From the NCBI GenBank assembly GCA_016215705.1, contig JACRIR010000062.1, positions 1 through 16,310 on the forward strand: DNA of 16,310 bases, in the 5' to 3' direction. The first letter of the stretch is position 1, and every line of letters begins with the position of its first letter. A program made the position numbers and the translations under genes. Source of the stretch: Candidatus Poribacteria bacterium (GTDB taxonomy: Bacteria; Abyssobacteria; SURF-5). The notes under the pieces were generated by a model. That model was not told the DNA's origin. It was given only the letters and a program-made list of their open reading frames with translations, and ran no database searches. Shown in pieces: positions 1 through 7,585 of this stretch.

Positions 1-95
1 CCGACGCTGTTCAGAAGCTTGCGGAAAACATCGGGCACTATGTGTTGGTGAACGTCGATACGGGATGCGGCAACATCCTGAAATATGCCTGCCAT
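1..95 (-). CDS. Amidohydrolase-family protein, N-terminal fragment (runs off left edge)
   Basis: Only the first 31 codons are inside the window. They begin MAGIFQDVAASRIDVHQHIV and contain the HxH motif (DVHQH, residues 14-18) that opens metal-dependent TIM-barrel amidohydrolases, where the two His bind the active-site metal. The start is well supported by AGGAGA five bases upstream (101-106). It is the fourth gene of a minus-strand cluster (M24 enzyme, amidohydrolase, Fe-S protein, this gene), 162 bp after the Fe-S gene, with a palindromic repeat in the gap. A second amidohydrolase in the same cluster suggests sequential ring- or amide-hydrolysis or decarboxylation steps, but the substrate cannot be told. 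The family call rests on a short stretch. Confidence 0.72.
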   Translation of the reverse strand, partial: MAGIFQDVAASRIDVHQHIVPDVFRKLLNSV

Positions 96-111
96 GTTGT
101 TCTCCTAAGAC

Positions 112-225
112 GTTTTCACCGCAGAGGCGCAAAGAGCGCAGAGAAAAGAGAAGGAAGATTGTCTCCCAATCTGCGAGGGATGTTGGATGTTTCCTTCGCG
201 CTCTTTGCGCCTTTGCGGCGAAAAC
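112..225. repeat. Dispersed palindromic repeat, copy 1
   Basis: Two arms of about 34 bp face each other: GTTTTCACCGCAGAGGCGC... at 112-146 and its near reverse complement, ending GCCTTTGCGGCGAAAAC, at 191-225. About 45 bp of unrelated sequence lies between them. The same arms recur at 2719, 6300 and 14215. This copy lies between the Fe-S protein gene and the downstream amidohydrolase. Confidence 0.85.
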
Positions 226-257
226 CAACTGTGAGATTTGGAGTTAGCTCAAGGGAC

Positions 258-1532
258 TCAGAACAAAATAGGCAAAAGCATCGCAATGTCATCAGCGCTG
301 TACGGGCTGGCCTCGATCTCTTCTCGCACCGACTCAAGAATCAAATCCGGCGAGCCCAAATCCCGAAAGTGCTTCATCCTGTCTTGTTCGATCTTGATTC
401 CCATCGCCTCCGCCACTACCTCAGAAAACGTTCTCGATTCGAGCCGGAAATCCTTCTCGCGCCCGAAGAACGCAAGCTGACAGCCTGCGCAAAGATTCAC
501 GACGGTGTCGGCACCCGCGTCATGCGCCTCCTGCAAACGATTCCGAATGAACGGCTGTCCCACTTCGGGATTTCCGAGAGCCGAGGCGCCGCAGCACAGC
601 GCATGCTCGCGATTGTGCTTCATCTCAACGAGCTCGATGCCCTTGATCGCCGAAAGAACCGCTCTCGGGGTGTCGTAGTCACCCAGACCACGTCCGGTAA
701 AGCACGGGTCCTGGACCGTGAAGCGTCCGAACAATGGTTTAACAAACAGAATCGTGTGAAGCCTTTCCGCAAGAAATTGCGACAAATGCACATATCTCAC
801 AGACGAAGCGCCGGATTCGTGGGAAACCGTCTTTCGGATCATGTACACACATGTCGGACACGTGAGGATTACTGTCTTCGGCCTGAATCGCTCGAGTGAT
901 TCAACCAGGCTCCTGCCCATGTCGTGGGCGGTCGCCGGGTCCGCGGTGTTCAGGTGCACCGCTCCACAGCAGAGATTCTTTCCGCCGCCCACCGAAACAA
1001 AATCCATTTCGAGCGCGGCAAGAATATCCCTCGTGGCCGTCATCACGTGCGGAAATATCATCTCATGGCATCCGAGAAAGAGCACGATCTCGTGAGGCTC
1101 TGCGTCTTTTGGGACGGCCTCCAGCCACCATACGTCGGAAGGTCTTGTCTGCATAGCGCCGAGGATATTCTGGTAGCTGTGGGTCTGGCAGGGCTGCGCC
1201 ATCTTGAGAAGCGGTGGCGCATCGTGGCCGCTCTCCACCAGTTTTGCTTTTGCGAGCACCGGAATCGCGCTTGCCTCGAGGCCCTCCGGGCAATGCGTTG
1301 TGCATTCGAGGCAATTGATGCATTGAAATGCGTGATCATACACCGCCTGCTCGAACTCGCCGGCTTCGAGATATCGCCTTAGTGACTCGACCAGTCGCAC
1401 GGGATCTATATCCTTGAGCGTCGTGTAGGGTCTGATCTCACAATGCGCCACACAATTCCCGCAGCCTGTGCACCGCTCCACTATTTCCCTGCGGCATCGC
1501 TCCATGTATTCATTCAATGAAACTCTTGTCAT
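258..1532 (-). CDS. Fe-S oxidoreductase with two 4Fe-4S motifs and two CCG domains (HdrD/GlcF-like)
   Basis: A 424-residue protein that probably passes electrons between a dehydrogenase or ferredoxin and a disulfide or quinone acceptor, as relatives HdrD/HdrB, GlcF and LutA do. Two ferredoxin motifs are complete: C21-x2-C24-x2-C27-x3-C31 and C71-x2-C74-x2-C77-x3-C81. They are followed by two cysteine-rich CCG domains: C155, CCG at 188-190 and CPTC at 225-228, then C277, CCG at 313-315 and CAGC at 348-351. All expected Cys are present, so both CCG domains may hold clusters. No membrane segment or signal peptide is evident, so it is probably cytoplasmic. The start ATG follows GAGGAG with an 8-base spacer. 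It sits between two amidohydrolase genes in a cluster with a sigma-54 promoter and may supply the redox step of the pathway. The exact partner is unknown. Confidence 0.9.
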   Translation of the reverse strand: MTRVSLNEYMERCRREIVERCTGCGNCVAHCEIRPYTTLKDIDPVRLVESLRRYLEAGEFEQAVYDHAFQCINCLECTTHCPEGLEASAIPVLAKAKLVESGHDAPPLLKMAQPCQTHSYQNILGAMQTRPSDVWWLEAVPKDAEPHEIVLFLGCHEMIFPHVMTATRDILAALEMDFVSVGGGKNLCCGAVHLNTADPATAHDMGRSLVESLERFRPKTVILTCPTCVYMIRKTVSHESGASSVRYVHLSQFLAERLHTILFVKPLFGRFTVQDPCFTGRGLGDYDTPRAVLSAIKGIELVEMKHNREHALCCGASALGNPEVGQPFIRNRLQEAHDAGADTVVNLCAGCQLAFFGREKDFRLESRTFSEVVAEAMGIKIEQDRMKHFRDLGSPDLILESVREEIEASPYSADDIAMLLPILF

Positions 1533-1644
1533 CTTCTTTGCTCCTCATAAACCAAGAACTTCGTTCCATGTGCCACTCATTGCTAGTTTCTCAAAATGTC
1601 GTCGTGGTTCTTATAAATGTATTGTTCGTTGTGCTGAAATGGAT

Positions 1645-1724
1645 TTCCGCCTTCGCGGGAATGATAGAGAGAACTGTTCATTCGTGCAATTCGTCTCGCG
1701 CCTTGCGTCCCGCGTTTCGCGGGA
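1645..1724. repeat. Two short GC-rich hairpins of the 'CCCGC..GCGGG' intergenic type
   Basis: TTCCGCCTTCGCGGGAA at about 1645-1661 and TCCCGCGTTTCGCGGGA (perfect 7-bp stem, 1708-1724) lie in the 216-bp gap between the Fe-S gene and the amidohydrolase. Similar short hairpins are widespread in bacterial intergenic DNA. There is no T-run after either, so a terminator role is not supported. The rest of the gap shows nothing else. Confidence 0.6.
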
Positions 1725-1748
1725 TGACATTCGTGTTCCCAGAGCTTT

Positions 1749-2687
1749 TCACTTGATCCCCAGCAACCGCGCCGCATTTCCGCCAAGCATCAGATCAACT
1801 TCCTCTTTTGAGAATTCATATCCTTTCGGCGATTTCACGGGAAGCTCGCGCATCATCTTGACGAAAGTCGCGGTAGGAACCGTGTGGTTCTCGAATGGAT
1901 CATCCGTGCCCCAGAGCACCTTCTCCACGCCGGCGTAGAATGTCAGCTCCCGCAACTGGCGGCAGAAAAATTCGTAGTTGCGGTCGGCATAGCGACTCCA
2001 GACCGCGAGGTCGCCGTACAGATTCGGGAAGTCGTGCGCGAGTCCGGCCCATTCATGCCACGCGGTCTTGCCCATGTGGGCCGCAATTACCCGCAAGTCG
2101 GGGAAATCCACGAGGATATCGCAAATCTGCGACAGGCTCGTGTATTTGCAGCGCCCGCCGGGCAGATAGCCCGTATGTGTCAGCAGTATTCCGTTGTTCT
2201 TGTCGAGGACCTTCAAGACCTCATATGCCTCCGCACTCGTCGGATCGAACCCGAAATCCGGATGCCATTTGATCCCGATCATGCCATAGTTTTCGAGGCA
2301 CGTCTTCGCGATCTCGGCCGCAGCAGGCCTGCGCGGATCAATCCCCGCAAACGCAAAGAATTTCTCGGGATTCCTACGGGCAAGATCAGCGGCAATCTTA
2401 TTCGAGCGCAGCACGAGTTCCGCATCGATTCCCGGGACCGGGAAATCCGTTATGTTTATGCATGTGACATCGACACCAAGCTGCCGGTCGCGTTCAAGAA
2501 CGAGCGCACCCTCCGGATCGATCAGCGTTTCACGCGCCGTCCGACGAAGAGTCTCTTGATCCGGGGCCTCGCCTCTCTTCTTAAAACCATACGCGATCTC
2601 GCCCGTGAGCAGGTCAATAAAGTCCTCCGGAATAATCGGAAGAAAATGATAATGAACATCGACCACGATTTGTTGTCTATCCATCAT
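1749..2687 (-). CDS. Amidohydrolase-2 family metal-dependent hydrolase or decarboxylase
   Basis: A 312-residue TIM-barrel protein of the family that includes ACMSD- and resorcylate-decarboxylase-like enzymes. Visible metal and active-site positions are the HxH pair H12/H14 (DVHYHF), the GIKWHPDF strand (K140, H142), H171 (THTGY), H204 (AAHMG) and D262 (GTDDPF, end of the barrel). The C-terminus GGNAARLLGIK is typical of the family. I place the start at 2687, where GGAG lies 5 bases upstream. The frame stays open to an ATG at 2738, but that extension is translated from the palindromic repeat at 2719 and is not credible. M2 is an alternative start. It lies between the M24 gene and the Fe-S gene on the same strand, so it is likely co-transcribed. 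Substrate unknown; the family assignment is solid. Confidence 0.9.
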   Translation of the reverse strand: MMDRQQIVVDVHYHFLPIIPEDFIDLLTGEIAYGFKKRGEAPDQETLRRTARETLIDPEGALVLERDRQLGVDVTCINITDFPVPGIDAELVLRSNKIAADLARRNPEKFFAFAGIDPRRPAAAEIAKTCLENYGMIGIKWHPDFGFDPTSAEAYEVLKVLDKNNGILLTHTGYLPGGRCKYTSLSQICDILVDFPDLRVIAAHMGKTAWHEWAGLAHDFPNLYGDLAVWSRYADRNYEFFCRQLRELTFYAGVEKVLWGTDDPFENHTVPTATFVKMMRELPVKSPKGYEFSKEEVDLMLGGNAARLLGIK

Positions 2688-2718
2688 GCGGTCTCCACAG
2701 AGCAGTTCTTTACGGGTT

Positions 2719-2856
2719 CCTTCACCGCAAAGGCGCAAAGAGCGCCAAGGAGAATTCCAAAGATGAGTCCCTTTCTCACGAGCGCTTTTATCATCGCTGC
2801 CCAGTCTCTCTCAACTCATCATTTCCTTTGCGCCCTTTGCGCCTTTGCGGTGAAGA
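2719..2856. repeat. Dispersed palindromic repeat, copy 2
   Basis: Arms TTCACCGCAAAGGCGCAAAG... (2720-2750) and its inverse ...GCGCCTTTGCGGTGAAG (2825-2856) flank about 75 bp of non-repeat sequence. It fills the 186-bp gap between the M24 gene and the amidohydrolase, so it would be transcribed inside the cluster mRNA. Confidence 0.85.
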
Positions 2857-2873
2857 AGGCATTATTTCCGTCT

Positions 2874-4106
2874 TCATCTGGCGACGTACAACTCATGCGA
2901 CAGATGCGCGGTCAGATTCTCAGTCCCGGTCTCTGTTACCAACAGCACGTCCTCGGGCATCGTTCCGAAGAACTCGCCATTTGGATCGAATGCGCCGACC
3001 TCGATTGCCACCACCATGCCAGGCCTGAGTTCCGTTTGCTCGTCTTTCACTACCCACGGCGGCTCATGATTCGAGAGGCCTTCCTGATGGCCGATGAAAA
3101 TGATTGTGTGGCCGTCCGGGTGGTTTCTCTTCTTCAGCGCTTCGACGGATATTCTAAAGAGCTCGCACAGTCGAACACCCGGCTTCATCGCGGCCACAGT
3201 CTCCAGAAAAGCTTCTTTCCCGATGTTGTAAAAGTGGCGCAGTTGTTTCGGCGGCTCGCCAACGCAGAATGCGCGCTGGAAATCAATCTGATACATCTTG
3301 TACGTCGGGCCGCAGTCGCAATGGCCGACATCGCCCTCCTTAATGATCCGGTCCACCGCGCCCGTGATCCAACGATGACCGCCGGCAGTCTCGTTGGGAT
3401 TGGTCGTAAAGCAGAGCCACGTCGCGTGGTGCGGCGACTCCACAAGGTCAAGTTCGACCGCTTTTCGCCAGAACTCGCGATGCATCTCACGCTCGCTGAT
3501 TCCGGGACGAACTGAGTCGAAGGCCGCTCGCACGCACAGGCACGCCCTTCGGCATCCCTCGCGAATGAGTTCCTGCTCGTATGGAGTCTTGATCATCCTC
3601 TGAGCCCATATTGCGGGATCAGCGCTGACAAACTTAACGTTCGGAAGACCGGCCTTTATTCTCTCGTATTCATCGATGGACAGATACGTGTCGATATCAG
3701 CGCCGGTCTCGAATCCCACAGTCCTATTGGCGACCCCGATATCCTTGAGCGTATCAAACAGAAGCTGATAGAAGTCTTCGTTTGAGCGCACCGCGGCGAC
3801 AAACGGATTCGTCGCGGCGCTATGAATCCTGACATCCTCGACCCACGACCTATGGGCGAGTTCCCAGACAAAATTGAAGTCAGCCACGGCCACAGGGTCT
3901 CGCTCCTGACTGACAATCAGTATCGTCCGCCAGATCGCGTTATGCATCTGCGCGGCGTCGGTGAACCCGCCGTAATACCACCAGTTGTAAGGCGAAAACA
4001 AAACCATTGCATCCATCTTGTGCTCTGCCAGAACCTGCTTTGCTCGATCTACTCTCGCACGGTACTCTTCATACGGGATATTCGGCCAATGAACCCCTGG
4101 TTTCAT
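2874..4106 (-). CDS. M24-family metallopeptidase-like enzyme (creatinase/prolidase/Xaa-Pro peptidase type)
   Basis: A 410-residue two-domain protein: an N-terminal creatinase-type domain (about 10-170) and a C-terminal pita-bread metallohydrolase domain (about 175-410). The five metal ligands expected for M24 enzymes are all visible: D264 (HCDCG), D275 (YQIDFQRAF), H340 (IGHQEG), E369 (AIEVGAF) and E385 (MPEDVLLV). H347 in NHEPP matches the second catalytic His. It is therefore likely an active two-metal hydrolase. Creatinase-like relatives lack metals, which argues against that activity here. The start at 4106 is chosen for AAAGGAG six bases upstream; the open frame extends to 4157 without a better site. 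It is the first gene after the sigma-54 promoter at 4279-4295 and is divergent from the activator gene. Its substrate may be a Pro-peptide or another C-N-bonded small molecule. Confidence 0.88.
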   Translation of the reverse strand: MKPGVHWPNIPYEEYRARVDRAKQVLAEHKMDAMVLFSPYNWWYYGGFTDAAQMHNAIWRTILIVSQERDPVAVADFNFVWELAHRSWVEDVRIHSAATNPFVAAVRSNEDFYQLLFDTLKDIGVANRTVGFETGADIDTYLSIDEYERIKAGLPNVKFVSADPAIWAQRMIKTPYEQELIREGCRRACLCVRAAFDSVRPGISEREMHREFWRKAVELDLVESPHHATWLCFTTNPNETAGGHRWITGAVDRIIKEGDVGHCDCGPTYKMYQIDFQRAFCVGEPPKQLRHFYNIGKEAFLETVAAMKPGVRLCELFRISVEALKKRNHPDGHTIIFIGHQEGLSNHEPPWVVKDEQTELRPGMVVAIEVGAFDPNGEFFGTMPEDVLLVTETGTENLTAHLSHELYVAR

Positions 4107-4278
4107 GTTCGGCTCCTTTCGTGTTGTTCGTGTGTCTCTGGACAAATCGTTCGGCAAATCCTTCTTCTAGGCTGTCGGGTTTCGGCGGTTATCCAGCTTC
4201 GGTTGGAGGGGCAACCCGGCGGGCCGCCTCTACGAAGAACTGCTGCACCAACTTGATCTCCTTCTTTGACCACATGAA

Positions 4279-4295
4279 AGCAATCCCTGCGCCAA
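4279..4295 (-). promoter_or_regulatory. Sigma-54 (RpoN) promoter of the M24/amidohydrolase/Fe-S cluster
   Basis: On the minus strand the sequence reads TTGGCGCAGGGATTGCT. This matches the -24/-12 pattern TTGGCAC-N5-TTGCT, with the invariant GG (4293-4292) and GC (4281-4280) exactly 10 nt apart. The predicted start is near 4268, giving a leader of about 160 nt before the M24 gene. The adjacent divergent gene encodes a sigma-54 activator. Confidence 0.82.
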
Positions 4296-4312
4296 TCGCA
4301 GTTTATTATGCA

Positions 4313-4337
4313 TAACATATTGCTGAAGCGTATGTTA
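4313..4337. promoter_or_regulatory. Secondary dyad TAACATA-N11-TATGTTA
   Basis: A perfect 7-bp inverted repeat with an 11-bp spacer in the AT-rich stretch between the sigma-54 promoter and the upstream dyad at 4393. It could be a second regulator site or a bending site. No known consensus is matched, and short AT-rich dyads arise by chance. Confidence 0.3.
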
Positions 4338-4357
4338 AATAGATTCAAACGGGTATG

Positions 4358-4387
4358 TTGACATGTGCGTGTGTTTCAGAGTAGAAT
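4358..4387 (+). promoter_or_regulatory. Sigma-70-type promoter of the sigma-54 activator gene
   Basis: A perfect -35 TTGACA (4358-4363), an 18-bp spacer and -10 TAGAAT (4382-4387). The predicted start is near 4394, about 120 nt before the activator's ATG. Confidence 0.7.
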
Positions 4388-4392
4388 CATAT

Positions 4393-4413
4393 TGTTGTAA
4401 CATCGTTGCAACA
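4393..4413. promoter_or_regulatory. Probable activator-binding dyad (upstream activating sequence)
   Basis: TGTTGTAAC-ATC-GTTGCAACA is an inverted repeat with 8 of 9 positions paired. It lies 100-120 bp upstream of the -24 element of the divergent sigma-54 promoter, the usual distance for an enhancer of this activator class. It also covers the predicted transcription start of the activator gene, so binding there could repress the activator's own transcription. Function is inferred from position. Confidence 0.55.
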
Positions 4414-4431
4414 GAATAAGTAAGAAAGCCC

Positions 4432-4476
4432 CGCTTATTCGGGGACACCATGCCGCATGGTGTCCCCGAATAAGCG
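4432..4476. repeat. Perfect 21-bp palindrome with 3-nt loop
   Basis: Arm CGCTTATTCGGGGACACCATG, cut at 4452, pairs without mismatch with 4456-4476 across a CCG loop. It lies in the 5' leader of the activator mRNA, 38 nt before the ATG. Its core ATTCGGGGACACCAT resembles the ATTCCGGGGACATAAT at 15345, so it may be a mobile REP-like hairpin. There is no U-run, so a plain terminator is unlikely. Confidence 0.85.
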
Positions 4477-4514
4477 CCCCACGATGATGGAGAGGTAGAA
4501 AAGGAAGCGCGCCA

Positions 4515-6260
4515 ATGAACGATCCGCAACACGTTTACGACACACCCAACCCGAGGGGCCACTACCGAGCCCTTCTCGACTCTCTCAACATCGGGTACAC
4601 ACTGCAGGATATGGACGAGAATATTCTCGACGTGAATGAGACACTTATCAAGATGGTCGGCGCGCGGCGCGACCAGCTCGTGGGTCACAATAACCGCGAA
4701 TTCTACAGCGCCACTGAGTTTGCGCGACTGCGCGAGATCGCGCTGCCGCTCCAGGAACAAGGGGCGTACCAGTTCGAGTTCATCTTGCCGACTGCCACCG
4801 GCGAGCGAATCCCCGTACTGTACAACTCGTTCATCAACCGCGACAGCGAAGGCCACCCCGAAACGATCAACGTGATGATCACGGACATCCGCGAGCAGAA
4901 AAGAATACAGGCGGACCTCGAGTCGGCTAACCGCGCGCTGTCCGAAAGTCGTGAAACCCTCGAAAGGGAAAAGCGAAAGCTGGAGGCGATCCTATTCGGC
5001 ATTGGCGATTGCGTGACCATCTTCGACCTCGACGGAAAACTGCTGCTCAGCAATCCACGCGGGATGCAGACCCGAGGCGCGGGAGCAAAACCGCTATTGC
5101 CGCTGAAATCGGGCAGCCAGAAGGAGCTTACTCTGTCGACAGCGGGCGGCGACGTGCGCAGGTTCCTCGGCGTACTCGAGGCGATCCGCGACGACGAGGG
5201 GACTCCGTTCGCGTTCGTCGAGATTCTCAAGGACATCACCGACCAGGTGCGCCTTGGCGAGCGCGAGCAGGAACTTGTGAGGATGCGGCGCGAGATACGA
5301 CGCGGAGTCCTCAAGGCGGAGATGGTCGGCGTGAGCACTGTCATGGAAAAAGTTTTCGACTTGATCTTGCGGTGCGCGGAGGTGGATTCGACCATCCTGA
5401 TCCTCGGAGAAACCGGAGTCGGCAAAGAACTGGCCGCGCGCGCGATTCACTCGCAGAGTGGTCGCAAGGCGAAACCGTTTGTGGCCGTCAACTGCGGCGC
5501 GCTTCCCGAGGCGCTCCTCGAGTCGGAACTCTTCGGGCACGTGAAGGGCGCGTTCACGGGCGCAATATCGGAACATGCGGGCCTGTTCCGCGAAGCGCAA
5601 GGCGGCACGCTGTTTCTGGATGAAGTGGGCGACCTCACCGGCCCGCTGCAAGTGAAACTCTTGCGCGCGCTTCAGGAGAGAGAGATTCGTCCCGTCGGAG
5701 GCGACCGCTCACACGCCGTCGACGTGCGAGTGGTGGCCGCCACCAACAAGGACTTGAAAGAACTGGTCGACCAAAGCCGGTTCCGGCACGATCTGTACTA
5801 TCGTATTGCCGTGATCCCTCTCGTTATTCCCCCGTTGCGCGAACGACCCGAGGACATTCTCCCGCTGGTCGAGCATTTCCTGCGAAAACACGGCAAGAAG
5901 AGTAAGCGGTCATCCGCGAGTCTGCTTGCCGGACTTGACCACAACGCTCAACAGGCGCTCCTCGAATACTCATGGCCCGGCAATATCCGCGAGCTCGAAA
6001 ACGCAATCGAACATGCCCTTGCCATGGCGCGCGGCCCGCTGATCACGCCCGACGATTTGCCTGTCCATGTTCTCACGGGCGGGAAGAGGAGGGACGAAAA
6101 ACCACAGGCGACGCTTTCGGCTAGGTCGTTCGAGGCCGAAAGACAGGTCATAACTGACACTCTCCGCCGACACAACGGAAACCGCACTCTTGCCGCGCGG
6201 GACCTCGGCGTCTCCCGCACCACACTCTGGCGGAAGATCACAATGTATCATCTTCTCTGA
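4515..6260 (+). CDS. Sigma-54-dependent transcriptional activator (PAS-PAS-AAA+-Fis HTH)
   Basis: A 581-residue cytoplasmic enhancer-binding protein. A PAS domain (about 15-128) is joined by a coiled coil (about 127-160) to a second, shorter PAS-like domain (about 157-247). Next come a linker coil and a complete sigma-54-interaction AAA+ domain (about 270-500): Walker A GETGVGKE at 298-305, GAFTGA at 345-350, Walker B LFLDE at 366-370, the arginine-finger segment FRHDLYYR at 423-430 and [10 protein letters not shown] at 487-496. A Fis-type helix-turn-helix (about 556-576) ends the protein. There is no receiver domain, so the signal is probably a small molecule or redox state sensed by the PAS domains rather than phosphorylation. 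AGGA sits 9 bases before the ATG. It is divergent from a cluster with a sigma-54 promoter and most likely controls it. Confidence 0.96.
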   Translation: MNDPQHVYDTPNPRGHYRALLDSLNIGYTLQDMDENILDVNETLIKMVGARRDQLVGHNNREFYSATEFARLREIALPLQEQGAYQFEFILPTATGERIPVLYNSFINRDSEGHPETINVMITDIREQKRIQADLESANRALSESRETLEREKRKLEAILFGIGDCVTIFDLDGKLLLSNPRGMQTRGAGAKPLLPLKSGSQKELTLSTAGGDVRRFLGVLEAIRDDEGTPFAFVEILKDITDQVRLGEREQELVRMRREIRRGVLKAEMVGVSTVMEKVFDLILRCAEVDSTILILGETGVGKELAARAIHSQSGRKAKPFVAVNCGALPEALLESELFGHVKGAFTGAISEHAGLFREAQGGTLFLDEVGDLTGPLQVKLLRALQEREIRPVGGDRSHAVDVRVVAATNKDLKELVDQSRFRHDLYYRIAVIPLVIPPLRERPEDILPLVEHFLRKHGKKSKRSSASLLAGLDHNAQQALLEYSWPGNIRELENAIEHALAMARGPLITPDDLPVHVLTGGKRRDEKPQATLSARSFEAERQVITDTLRRHNGNRTLAARDLGVSRTTLWRKITMYHLL

Positions 6261-6299
6261 AAAAGGCGAAAGGGAAAAAAGAAAGAAGAAAAAAAGTCA

Positions 6300-6454
6300 T
6301 TAAACCGCAAAGACGCAAAAAGCGCAAAGAAAAAGAGTCGAAAGGGTCGAGACGAAAGACGAAAGGCAGCATCAAAGGCGTCATTCTGAGCGAAGCGAAG
6401 AATCTCGTTGGAAGAGAAACCTTGTCTTTGCGAGCTTTGCGCCTTTGCGGTTTA
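6300..6454. repeat. Dispersed palindromic repeat, copy 3, with a second repeat unit inside
   Basis: Arms TAAACCGCAAAGACGCAAAA... (6300-6332) and ...TTTGCGCCTTTGCGGTTTA (6425-6454). Between them, at 6380-6407, is TCATTCTGAGCGAAGCGAAG followed by AATCTCG, a separate short unit that I recall as common between genes in many bacteria. It lies between the activator stop and the ferredoxin start. Confidence 0.85.
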
Positions 6455-6502
6455 TCCTCTTCTTCTCAATCCAAAATAACAACAAAAGGGAGGTGTTCAT
6501 TA

Positions 6503-7579
6503 GTGATTGATTCACCGTACCAAAAACTGCAAAAGTTTCTGGATCAGTTTCCCTTGGGATTTCCCGCGACACCGTCCGGCGTCGAGCTCGAGATACTGAA
6601 GAGGCTTTTCACACCGGGAGAAGCCGAGGTCGCGGTCCTGCTGACACCCTTCCCGGAAGAAGTCTCCGGGATCGCTGAGCGCACCGGACTGCTGCGGAAG
6701 GAACTGGAAAGCACGCTCGACTCGATGTCCCGCAAAGGGCTGGTCTTCAGAGTCCGAAGGTCCGGGAAAACACTTTACAACACAGCCCCGTTCATGATTG
6801 GGCTCTACGAGTACTCGGTCAAGAAAATAGATGAAGACCTTGCGAAGCTTTTCAAGAAGTACTACGAGTCGGCGTACATCGATGAAATGGGCGCGAGCAA
6901 CGTGCCCGGATTCAAAGTCCTGCCGATCGACGAGAACATCGAGTCCGAAACTGTCCTCATTCCGTCGTATCAACTCAAGGAGAGCATCAAGAAAGCAAAG
7001 AAGATAGCCGTCGCTGAGTGCGTGTGCCGCAAAGAAGCGCGGCTGACCGGCGAGACGTGCAAGCATCCAATGGAGACATGTCTGAGCTTCGGGGCCGCCG
7101 CCGACTACTACATCGAGAACGGAATGGGACGCGAGATAACCGCTGAGGAAGCGATAAGGATTATCGACGAGGCCGACAAGTCCGGCCTCGTTCACGCCGG
7201 CGCGAACACGAAGCATCTCTCAAACGTCTGCAACTGCTGCCCATGCTGCTGCGCTTCGATGAAAGGGATAACAAAAAGAGGGTACGACAAACATAAATAT
7301 TTGAACGCGCTGTTCGAAGCGCGCGTTGACGCGGAAACCTGCGCGAGTTGCGAGGCGTGCCATGGACGCTGCCCCGTCGGCGCGATTACGATGCTCGACA
7401 CCGCCACAGTCGACCGGACAAAATGCCTCGGCTGCGGCCTGTGCGCGAGCGCATGCCCCATTAATGCAATAGCGCTCATCTTGAGAGCCGACCGGGAAGA
7501 ACCATTTGACCGCGTGCTCGAAATGGGCGCAGCCATTCTGGAAGGGAAACGGAAAAGAAGCAACCACCACCGGGATTAG
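6503..7579 (+). CDS. Ferredoxin-like protein with N-terminal helix-turn-helix-like region and Cys-rich domain
   Basis: 358 residues. The N-terminal part (about 25-95) is charged and helical and resembles a winged-helix fold (IAERTGLLRKELESTLDSMSR, split here at residue 76, then GLVFRV). A middle domain carries CVC at 173-175, C186 and C193, and a dense CNCCPCCC at 243-250. The C-terminus holds two full 4Fe-4S motifs: C280-x2-C283-x2-C286-x3-C290 and C308-x2-C311-x2-C314-x3-C318. It is a soluble multi-cluster electron carrier or redox sensor; the partner is unknown. The start is a GTG at 6503, with GGGAGG nine bases upstream. A 27-codon in-frame extension to 6422 is translated from the repeat and is rejected. 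No sigma-54 promoter was seen in front. It converges on the MgtC gene with a 6-bp gap. Confidence 0.85.
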   Translation: MIDSPYQKLQKFLDQFPLGFPATPSGVELEILKRLFTPGEAEVAVLLTPFPEEVSGIAERTGLLRKELESTLDSMSRKGLVFRVRRSGKTLYNTAPFMIGLYEYSVKKIDEDLAKLFKKYYESAYIDEMGASNVPGFKVLPIDENIESETVLIPSYQLKESIKKAKKIAVAECVCRKEARLTGETCKHPMETCLSFGAAADYYIENGMGREITAEEAIRIIDEADKSGLVHAGANTKHLSNVCNCCPCCCASMKGITKRGYDKHKYLNALFEARVDAETCASCEACHGRCPVGAITMLDTATVDRTKCLGCGLCASACPINAIALILRADREEPFDRVLEMGAAILEGKRKRSNHHRD

Positions 7580-7585
7580 TCCACG

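Noticed and set aside
42-899. 285-codon plus-strand open frame at the left edge
   Set aside because: It is antisense to the Fe-S/CCG gene with all 16 or so key Cys and reads through the repeat at 112-225.
1884-3515. 543-codon plus-strand open frame
   Set aside because: It is antisense to the amidohydrolase and M24 genes, both of which have complete motif sets, and its product has no recognisable domain and crosses a palindromic repeat.
4432-4476. Rho-independent terminator
   Set aside because: The hairpin is very strong but no T-run follows on either strand, and it lies upstream of the activator start.
7580-7585. Bidirectional terminator between the ferredoxin and MgtC genes
   Set aside because: The gap is 6 bp and no stem-loop with T-run is visible.
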